NCBI RefSeq assembly: GCF_029168945.1
Contig: NC_083603.1
Coordinates: forward strand, 44,278,406-44,342,405
Reading direction: 5' to 3'
Source of the DNA: Cannabis sativa
Lineage: Eukaryota > Streptophyta > Magnoliopsida > Rosales > Cannabaceae
DNA length: 64,000 nucleotides
The notes under the pieces were generated by a model. That model was not told where the DNA came from. It worked only from the letters and a program-made list of their open reading frames with translations, and searched no databases. A program made the translations under genes and the position numbers. Below are positions 55,559 through 64,000 of the stretch, one piece after another. Within the stretch, counting starts at the first letter, position 1, and the number at the start of each line of letters is the position of its first letter.

Positions 55559-56630
55559 ATGTTTTTTTTAATTGTTTAGTTTAGATAAACACAAAGATAA
55601 ACTATTTTGTTTACAAACAAAATAAACTATTTTCTTAATTTTAAAAATTGTTTAAAATTTTTTATATATGAATTTGTTTTTTTTTTTAAATATGTAATTA
55701 AATAATATAAAAAAAGTAAACAAACTGGACCAGTTTTTAAAATGTATAGTTTATTGTATAGTAAAATATAAATATGTTTTATTATATATAAATTGTAATA
55801 ATTAGTCTTTTTATAATGAATTCTCTAAAAAATAACCTTTTTTAAGGAAGCTCAAAAAATAACTTATGTTATATTTGATTCAAGTTTTATAATTATACTT
55901 ATATGCACAAGGTGAAATTAACTCCCCAAGTCAATCTATAGTCATTAATTTTATATTGAAACTATATGTAAGAAAATATTTAAATGCAAAATTTAATCTA
56001 ACATTTAACATGTTCTAAATTTAAAATACTTTTTAGAACGACATTAGATTTAGATCATCTCCAATGAAAATTCAAAATGGTGATACAAAAAGCCGATCTT
56101 GAATATTTGTGGGTTTTAAGGACAAAAAATATATTATTGGGCCCTCCCTCATGAAAGAAATATGTAGTATTTTTAAAAAATATTAAAAAAATGTTCATAC
56201 TTTTCAAAAGAAAAAATAATGAGAAAATTACACAAAGTATTATTTTTTGTAAAAGTATTATTTTTTGTAAAACTTTTACACTTTTACGTTCATTTTTTTT
56301 ACATTTTTACATTTTTCATTAAATCAACACAAAAATAACAAAAAAATCACGTGAAGGAAACAAAAAAATAGCATCCAAACAGTATCAAAACAATATACAA
56401 ATAATAAAAAATCAATAACAAAATAATAACAGTACAACATAAAAATAATATGAAAATATTAAAAGATTATATTTCTATAAATAAAATTTTAAAAACTGTA
56501 AAAACATTTAAAATTCCGTACAACTATATTTCTATTATTATTTTTGTTGTATTTGTATATTTATGAAATAATTCGACCACGACGGTTGTACTTCTCTATT
56601 TACTTTTACATTTTTTTTATTTAAACGTTT
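55559..56630. other. AT-rich intergenic DNA, nothing recognised
   Basis: Low-complexity A/T sequence without gene or terminal repeats that I could recognise. Confidence 0.5.
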
Positions 56631-56637
56631 ATATATT

Positions 56638-56722
56638 ACAACCATGTTATACTTGAGACTCGAATCCATGACCTCCAACCCACACACCCACCCATGGCTA
56701 CTTGAGCTAGCCTCAAGTTCTT
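56638..56722 (-). repeat. tRNA-derived SINE fragment
   Basis: The minus strand reads TAGCTCAAGTAG (A-box-like), then a G/T-rich stretch GGGTGGGTGTGTGGG, then GGATTCGAGTCTC (B-box-like). This layout is typical of plant tRNA-derived SINE heads. The open frame over this region is not considered a gene. Confidence 0.5.
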
Positions 56723-57011
56723 TTACATAATTTTTTAATACTTTTACATAATTTTTTGATACTTTATAATTATATTTATGTATATAAGTGGATAGTAATA
56801 AATCTTGAAAAATTTTCATTTATTATTTTATAATTAATTTTTATGTATATATATTTAATAATTACTAATTAAATATTAAAATTTACATAAAGCATAACAA
56901 CAGAAATAGTTTCAAAAATAATACAACATTAAAAATTAAACCAAATATATCATAATTATTATTTTTTTCAAATATAATACATTTTTACAAAAAACCTTCA
57001 TAATTTTTTTT

Positions 57012-57272
57012 AGATAAATATTATTTCAAGTTTTGTATTTTGTAAAATTTATTAATTAATTGAGTATTTTTCAAAATAGTACAAAATAGATTCTAACCTT
57101 AATTTTTATCAAATTAAAATTTAATAATAGCCTAACTTGGAGGTATTATAACAAAATATTAAGTTCAAGATCTATCTTCTACTATTTTGAAAAAATACAA
57201 AATCTGAATTATTATTTGACAAAATAGAAGATTCATTCTGTAACTTTTACAAAAGTCTAAAATGGTATTAAC
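57012..57272. mobile_element. MULE-type MITE (family X), diverged copy
   Basis: Left end GATAAATATTATTTCAAG and TTTTGTAAAATTTATTAATT. Right end TAACTTTTACAAAAGTC followed by TAAAATGGTATTAACC. It matches the 51514-51882 copy with internal deletion. Confidence 0.6.
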
Positions 57273-57731
57273 CATTTTTTTTTTTAAATATATATACTAA
57301 AACATAACAATATTACTTTTATAATCATGCTCTCTGAACTTTGACATGTATCAAATCATATTTCCTGAACTTTTTTAATCATTAAAAATTCTTTTTAAAC
57401 TATTGTTAAATTTAACGACTTTTGTCTAATTTTATTCAATTTTATTAATTTTGTGATTGTCCATATATTAAATTATGCTCCTCAAATTTTGATATTTACT
57501 AAATTATCCCTTAAATTTTCACATGTACCAAATTATGTCCACTAAACTTTAATTCAGATTAAATTTTCCAAAATAAAAATAGATAAATTTAAAAAATTCA
57601 GAGAATATATTTAAATATAGGTATTTTGGTGAAAAGAACTCCAAATTAACCATTAAAAAAATGAAAAACTAAATATCCAATATAGGAGTCAATAAATAAG
57701 GCTTAGTCAAACTTAATAAAAGTCAAAAACA
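57273..57731. other. Upstream region of the 4CL-like gene
   Basis: AT-rich with repeated phrases such as TTTGACATGTATCAAATCATA and variants, probably an old repeat. Nothing is assignable. Confidence 0.4.
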
Positions 57732-57770
57732 TATATAAACTCACCACGTCGAACTCTCTCTCTCTCTCTA
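57732..57770 (+). promoter_or_regulatory. Putative TATA box and (CT)n tract of 4CL-like gene
   Basis: TATATAAAC at about 57732-57740, followed by a (CT)n stretch near 57754-57769. The ATG is about 135 bases downstream. The arrangement fits a plant core promoter with a pyrimidine-rich leader. Confidence 0.5.
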
Positions 57771-57871
57771 TTAATACTAATTGTCTGAAACTCTGAACTG
57801 AAACAGTTTCGTCAAAAACTAAGTGAGACTGTGACTTGTGACACAGTTTCATTTTCATAAACAAAACTGCC

Positions 57872-58918
57872 ATGGCGGAAGAGATGAATCACAGCCGTTG
57901 GATCGATCCCAAAAGTGGTTTCTGCCCACAAACAAAAATCTTCCATAGTCTCCGACCACCGGTCCCTCTACCACCTCTCTCTCAACCCCTCTCTCTCTCC
58001 CAATACGCTCTCTCTCTCCTCAACTCATGTACAACCCAAGAAACCCAAGCCACCACACCTGCCCTCATCGACTACTCCTCCGGACTCCACGTGTCCTACT
58101 CCCATTTGCTCCGTCAAATTCGCTCACTCGCTCTCTCTCTCAAATACCAATTCCCTTCTCTCTCCTCCTCCTCCAAAGGTGGCACCACCGCCTTCGTCCT
58201 CTGCCCAACCTCCGTACACGTACCTGTCGTTTACTTCGCTCTAATGTCGCTAGGCGTTGTCGTTTCGCCCGCCAACCCGGTAGGATCCGACTCCGAGGTG
58301 ACTCACCAGGTACAACTCGTCCGACCCGCAATCGCATTCGCCACGTCATCAACCGCACGCAAGCTTCCCCCTTCTCTCCCCACCATACTCCTCGACTCGC
58401 CCGAGTTTCTCTCCATGCTCGACCGAGTCGACTCGGGGGACTCGTTCGAACCGGTCCCACAGACCGACACGGCGGCGATTCTCTACTCCTCCGGCACGAC
58501 CGGACGAGTTAAGGGTGTTGCCTTGACTCATCGGAATCTGATCGCCATAATCGCCGGCTACCACGAGCTAAAGTACGAGCCGAGCGAGCCGGAGCCGGAG
58601 CCGCATCCGGTGTCGCTGTTTACGCTGCCGTTGTTCCACGTGTTCGGATTTTTCATGCTGGCGAGGGCGGTGACTTTGGGGGAGACGTTGGTTCTGATGG
58701 AGAGGTTTGATTTTGAAACGATGCTTAGGGCCGTGGAGAAGTATAGGGTGACGTACATGCCGGTGTCGCCGCCGCTCGTGGTGGCTCTTGTTAACTCGGA
58801 GCTGGCTAAGAAGTACGACCTCAGCTCGCTTCGGCTGCTCGGATGCGGCGGCGCGCCGCTTGGTGAGGAGACTATCAAGAGTTTCAATGCCAAATACCCA
58901 AATGTGGAAATTACTCAG
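57872..58918 (+). CDS. 4-coumarate-CoA ligase-like protein, first exon (partial)
   Basis: The 349-codon open exon encodes the N-terminal two thirds of an ANL-family acyl-CoA synthetase of the plant 4CL-like clade. Visible: the AMP-binding box I (YSSGTTGRVKG, residues about 205-215), LPLFHVFGF, and LLGCGGAPLGEE (about 322-332). Such enzymes activate a carboxylic acid (hydroxycinnamate, fatty acid or jasmonate precursor) via an acyl-adenylate to the CoA thioester; which substrate is not readable, and the C-terminus that could show a peroxisomal signal is absent. The exon ends at TTACTCAG|GTCAGT, and translation past it quickly meets a stop. The usual second exon (GYGLTE motif) was not found through 64000, so the first intron would exceed 5 kb, or the gene is truncated. 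GC content is much higher than the surroundings. Confidence 0.85.
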
Positions 58919-61131
58919 GTCAGTTTTAACTCATTAGTACAAATTTAAATGTAAGTAAATAACTATTTTTACGTTTAACTTTCTTACTAATAACTGTTAG
59001 AGATGTTAAATATTTTCCGTTACTGAAAATATGAGAATGTTTCTTAAATAATTTATCAATTTTACCATCTCATAATATCACTATCATATTTTGTCTTTAT
59101 TGTTCCCTTTTGATAGTGATTAAAGTTAGGGTAAAATTACTAATTATATTTATTTCACTAACAATTACAATTTGCGAAAAATATGATAAATATTTTTCTT
59201 TCTCTAATTTTCGAATAATAATTTAGGTGACACCATTTTTTCGACCAAGCTAAATAATTATTAATTTTTATTGTAAATAGATTGTAGTCATTAATTGTGA
59301 TGAGTGTAGAAGAAAAAATCAGGGACTGTAGTGAATAGTGATAGTAAAAGCAAGTAGAATTGGATATTATTCAAAGTTAAAGGACTTAGTTGATAATAAT
59401 GTAAATAGTTTTGACTGTATGATAATAAACTAGTTTTAGCAATTATAGTAATCCTAATTTGGTTTATATGCTTACTCAATGCTTATCTTATTTTTGTTCA
59501 AAAAATACTTTACTAAAATGATACTTATCATATTTTAGGATGAGTATTAATGTTATTAGTGATATATATTTTAATTATTAAATGAAATAATGTGAGAGAT
59601 TTTATATTTAATTACCTTTTGATATAACTTGGTATTAGGATGTTTCCTTTACCTAAATTGTTATTTTTTTCTTCTTATTATTTATTATTAAGTCTCAATT
59701 TTAAATTGATTATAAAAAATTATAAAATTAAAAAAAATAATTTATTTTCAAAGTAGATTTTTATTGATGTTTTGATAGAATATGATTGGTGGAAAAGCAA
59801 TGATATAGATAGAAATAAAATTCTTTTGGCCCCATCCCCACTCTAGTTATTGTTCCGTGACACCGTCCTCCTCTTACGGCCATACACAATTCCACGTTTC
59901 TAGACTTTTCTTACTACACTGTTTTTCTATTCAAACCAAACCTCATTGTCACATACATTATTGGGGGATAAATTCAAAACTATCTCTTTTTATTACACAT
60001 TAATCTAATATAATTCCAAAATAATTTTAATTAATAAATACTCCATGCAAGACAATAAGATAGTAGCTATTTTTCTCATCAATCTTTGCTTTAATATTAT
60101 GTTAAGAATCATGGGGTGCATCTCAAAATTAATTAGTGATGAGTAGAGTAGTACATGTTTTTATATACGGCTCAATACTTTTATTTTTGATTTATGTGGG
60201 ACAATATTCTCTAATAGTCTCTTTTACAATTAAAGTACTAAATATAATCTCGCATAATTTATTAAAATTAGAGTTCATAATGCACATAGTGGGAATATGA
60301 CATATGAAACTCTGTATAAATTAAAGAGTAGTAAAATAAAAGTAAAAATTTAAAAATAGGTATAGAGTGTAATTTCTTCCATTATTGTCCTATACGCCAT
60401 AATTATAGTGAAAGAGAAAGATTGGACTTCTAGGACAATGGCTCTCTCCTCTATTCTCAAAATTTAATTGGTATATTTTATTGTTATTAATATAATTAAA
60501 TATCAATTTTATATAATAAAAAATATAATTAGCTAATTCTAAAATACTACTTGCTAAAAATTATTGATGTCCAATAATACACTTCTCAAAAACCATCATA
60601 TTTGTATAGAAAAAGAGTGATATGACATGCATGGAAGCCAACTGTTAACTATAAATGTTAGTTAGGCATTTAAATGAAAATATGAAAAAATAATAATAAA
60701 AATCAAGAACCACATATAGATATATGATTGATGATTTGATCACTTTCTCACTCTTTTTTGTACAAATACAATTTATCATTTAACAAAACCGATAATTTAA
60801 TTAATAATTTTACAAAATACAGAGTATAAAATAACATATTTTTTTTAAATATATTAGATATATTTAAATATAAATTGCAATATTTAAAAAAAATATATTT
60901 ATATTATATAGTCGATAAAAGATATTAGAGAGATATAAATAGTTAATTTAAATTTAAATTATATTAGTTTTTAAACAAAAAATTATATTTTTTGATTATA
61001 TAACTATATTTAATATAATATATCTCTACTTATAAAAGAACGTAAACAAGTAGTTTTTGTCTTTTCTCATACTTTTTTTTCCTTGCTACACTTATATTGA
61101 TATGGTTTAATTGTACTATTATTGATATATT
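58919..61131. other. Presumed intron 1 of the 4CL-like gene, first part
   Basis: AT-rich, no coding exon recognised. Contains no clear complete transposon until the MITE at 61132. Confidence 0.5.
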
Positions 61132-61363
61132 TGGGACACGATTTTGTCCCGTGATGTTTTTTCACGGAATGTATTCTGTGGTACATTAGATGGGCCTCAG
61201 GGTACATTAAATGAGTGTCAGGGTGCGTTACTATTTTTTTTAACCCTAATTACTCTTAGATCAAGCTCCGCCCTCAGATCAAATAATTCTATCATCTAAC
61301 GGCTGTCGTACATCACGGAATACATTCCGTGAAAGTACAATCACGGGACAAAATCATGTCCCT
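61132..61363. mobile_element. hAT-type MITE copy 3
   Basis: 232 bp, TGGGACACGATTTTGTCCC ... ATCATGTCCCT. Flanks GATATATT and AATATATT agree at 7 of 8 positions. It is highly similar to the copies at 16766 and 55321. Confidence 0.85.
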
Positions 61364-61701
61364 AATATATTTATGGGTAAATTGTAGTATAAATACATAA
61401 AATTTTAGATTTTATGTACACTTAAATATTTTATCTTTATTTTTGGAGGTAAAAATACTTAATGTTACAATTCTCTTACATCTGTTACTACCACTTCTGT
61501 TAACTCATAAATATGGACACGTAGAAGGTCCAAATGCATTACATTAATTTATTTTATTTTAAAATTTAATATTCTTGATACCAAAAACTAAATGTTATTT
61601 GTTTCAAAAAAAAAAAAATAATAAGAGAGATGCAAAACTAAATTACCATAACTGAGTAAACCCGTTCAGTATCTGTGAAAATTGTTATGAGAACTGGTTT
61701 T
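61364..61701. other. AT-rich DNA between MITEs, nothing recognised
   Basis: No gene or terminal repeat seen. Confidence 0.5.
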
Positions 61702-61850
61702 TTTAAATATCATTTTGGACCCTGTGTTTTGCAAAAGCTACCAATTAGACCCTCTGTTTTGTTAAATGACAAAATAGATCTTATATTTTTCAAAATGGTA
61801 AAAATAGAACCCTGGGTTTAATTTTAAACAATTTTTTTTTTTTTTTTTTT
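61702..61850. mobile_element. MULE-type MITE (family X), left half
   Basis: ATCATTTTGGACCCTGTG and TTTTGCAAAAGCTACC, then AGACCCTCTGTTTTG and AAATGACAAAATAGATC match the left inverted repeat of the family. It ends in a long T run at about 61832-61850 where another sequence begins. A short piece resembling the family's middle (ACAATTTTTTTTTAATATAAC) is found at about 63832. Confidence 0.65.
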
Positions 61851-61870
61851 GACAAAGTGATTAGAATCAC

Positions 61871-62134
61871 TCATGAATTTACGACGCCTACGTCCGCCAC
61901 CAGCGCTGGAACCTCCTCGAACCAGGATAGCTCATCGTCTAACCGCAGAGCATGATTTGCCAAGCCATGGGCCGCTAAATTCTCAGAGCGAGCCACATGG
62001 GACAAAACTGCCCCCGGAAATTTAGACAATAAAGCTATAACATCTTCAAACAACACTCCTAACTTGTTGAAATACATCTCCCCATTGTTGATAGTCGTCA
62101 CCAAAGCTAATGAATCTGAATAAACTGAAAACAA
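61871..62134 (-). pseudogene. RNase H-like (RVT_3) segment
   Basis: The minus-strand frame encodes the second half of an RVT_3 RNase H domain: VYSDSLALVTTIN (Asp retained), then SHVARSENLAAHGLANHAL, ending with SWFEEVPALVADVGVVN and a stop. The plus-strand T run at 61832-61850 just beyond would be its poly(A). Upstream in its own direction the homology stops abruptly at about 62131 at TTTGTTTTCAG, an excellent splice-acceptor-like string. It may be a 5'-truncated LINE or an exonised fragment. Confidence 0.6.
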
Positions 62135-63823
62135 ATCAAAAAACCAAAAAATTTTATTAGAAAATAATCAATCCGATCGAAACACTCAAAACTCAAAATT
62201 GAAAACCTAGATCCCCATATAAAATACTATAACTAGCCAAAGGGAAACCCTTTGGCTAGTAGCAACTTAACTCTTGTATTTTACTTCATCATCATCTTAG
62301 GATTACTATCCCTTACTAAGACCCTAAAACCTAAAAACTTTTGATATGTAATCTAGTAATAACAAAAACCTGCAATGCTCCCATCCATAGGATATCAAAA
62401 GTTTACTTTGAAAATTATCGCAATAATAAAGTAAGCAACGAATAATGTATTCAATAACCTTGATTATCAATGATTAGTCTAATTCAATACAATGAAACAA
62501 AATAACCTTGATTATTAAGCATTAATGACCCATTAATTCCATAATCCTTCCCAAAATAAACAAAATCAACCATATTAATTCATTATTAATGTCTGCATTT
62601 CCAAAAAATTACAATTTTCTTTATTGTACTTATCCCAAAAAAATTAATTTTTATACATATTTATTTATGGTAAAACTTTATTATAATCAAATCAATCTAT
62701 ATTGAATTGAAATTAGTTAAAATAATGCAATTCAGTTATTATGACATAATTATTCCTATTTTAATTTCCAAAAGACAAGTTGTAAAACTTCCAAAAATTA
62801 TATCACCATAAAACATTTATAATGATACCTTCTTATACGACATAGATTACAAACCAAATTCCATAAAGTTTGACTTTCCAAATATATCTGAACACAATAA
62901 ATTCGCATTTGACAATTAGTATTCACACCTCCTTTTATTACAATATCTTCGTATTTATTATTCTTCAAATTACTTGATTAATTTTAAATAATAATATTAG
63001 AATCTGAATACTAAATTCTACCACTTTCCTTTTTTGCTAATAATTCCTAAAAATATGAACCAACGCTAAAAGCTATTATCGTTTAAACTTAATCCTCCTT
63101 AAACCTTATTTCACTTGAAAATATTTTTAAAATATCACTTTAAAATTTCTTTACAGCATACTTTAACTTAAAATTTATCTAGTGCATAACTAGTTTATTT
63201 TGCAATTTTATTGTGCTAACATTTTGTTATATTTTCAATACAAGAAGCCGTAAAATTTTAAACAAACTACCCTAAATAATTAGGGGCCAGCCATATAATA
63301 GGCGCTATAGCCTTGTAAGGCGCCAAAGCCATAAAAATGGCGCAAATATAGAACAAACCAATAACAAAAAGATTACATTATATCCCATTATAACAATTCA
63401 ACATTATAGAAACAAGAAATTTTTGGATAACAAATTCTTTGAAAAAATCTTTATAGTTTGCTCCGTACTCTTTCCTCTTACAACTATCAAAACAAGATTA
63501 TACAAGAAAAATAATAAAATTAAAAACAGAATATACAAAATTTAAAATGCAAAAGAAAAAACTTGATGGTAGATCTTATAAGAAAACAACACCATATAAA
63601 CTTTAAAGATTTTTTCTATATATTTTGACATTGATTAGAACAGAACAAACCTACACGAATTCATTGATGAAAAAAATGACAAAAAACTAAAGAGAACTTA
63701 ACTCTAATCTTATTGAAGAGAGAACAAGATAAAAGAATGTCAGAATGAACCTTACCTCCGGTGCTGAGAAGAAGATGAGAGCAGGCCGAAAATAGTCTCA
63801 TTTAATATCACTAAAATGAAAAA
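62135..63823. other. Non-coding DNA, possibly intron 1 of 4CL-like gene or an inserted retroposed sequence
   Basis: AT-rich, no coding exon recognised. Contains the hairpin at 62232-62260 and a GGCGC-rich patch near 63300-63345. On the minus strand CACCGGAG|GTAAGG near 63755-63768 looks like a splice donor. Confidence 0.4.
62232..62260. repeat. Perfect 13-bp hairpin with AAA loop
   Basis: ACTAGCCAAAGGG, three A, then CCCTTTGGCTAGT. Perfect arms stand out in the AT-rich context. Confidence 0.9.
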
Positions 63824-64000
63824 TAATTAAACAATTTTTTTTTAATATAACTAACTTTAAATATAATTGATGAAAATAAAATATAGGATTAACCCATAAA
63901 TTTTAACTGGAGTATATAGATATATATTATCAATTTTCTAAACTATTATAAATGATAATTAACACTATTGTAAAAAATTATCTCTGAAAATTGGTGGTGG
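63824..64000. other. AT-rich DNA at window end
   Basis: Begins with a short match to the middle of MITE family X (about 63826-63855). Nothing else was recognised. Confidence 0.4.

Noticed and set aside
56538..56819. 93-residue minus-strand open frame
   Set aside because: It covers a SINE-like A-box/B-box region and AT-rich DNA; no protein features.
58027..58512. Alternative-frame 161-residue open frame inside the 4CL-like exon
   Set aside because: Arg-rich shadow of a GC-rich coding exon; the main frame carries the AMP-binding motif.

Overview
The window is nuclear DNA of a flowering plant. It is very AT-rich between genes. It holds intron-containing genes of plant families (GT-AG and GC-AG introns) and a dense mix of LTR retrotransposons, MITEs, hAT/MULE/CACTA DNA elements, LINE remnants and a 5S-bearing Cassandra LTR. 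I see nothing prokaryotic or organellar. The species cannot be fixed from the sequence alone; a dicot is likely.

Four host genes can be supported. (1) 2596-4550 (+): a four-exon O-fucosyltransferase-family gene, 563 codons. (2) and (3) 12947-18121 (-) and 23481-28389 (-): two tandem, same-strand family-1 (GH1) beta-glucosidase genes with identical 14-exon architecture, including a GC-AG intron 11 in both. Both keep the two catalytic glutamates and a signal peptide. The first carries an unusual C-terminal extension of three 13-residue repeats. (4) 57872-58918 (+): the large first exon of a 4-coumarate-CoA ligase-like gene. The remaining exons are not found before the window ends.

The rest is mainly transposons. 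4955-11652 is a Ty1/copia element (minus strand, AATAT target-site duplication, TSD) with a 1.66-kb MULE (8994-10650, 9-bp TSD) inside its gag. 18.9-22.8 kb, between the two glucosidases, is a decayed copia element with a Cassandra solo LTR (21972-22403, TSD ATCAA). 30.3-50.8 kb is a nest three layers deep: an old copia-like LTR region, interrupted by a 10.2-kb copia element with 1.9-kb LTRs (TSD CATAT). That element's 5' LTR is in turn interrupted by a 9.1-kb Ty3/gypsy chromovirus-like element (TSD CTAAC). 52661-55181 is CACTA-like. Small MITE families recur through intergenic DNA and account for all five long glucosidase introns. LINE RNase H or zf-RVT remnants lie at 15-404, 1454-1735 and 61871-62134.

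No coherent new multi-gene system was recognised. The most interesting items are the repeat-built C-terminal tail of one glucosidase, the localised divergence patch between otherwise nearly identical gypsy LTRs, the three-copy 230-bp hAT-type MITE family with matching target duplications, and the RNase H-like segment that begins exactly at a splice-acceptor-like site.
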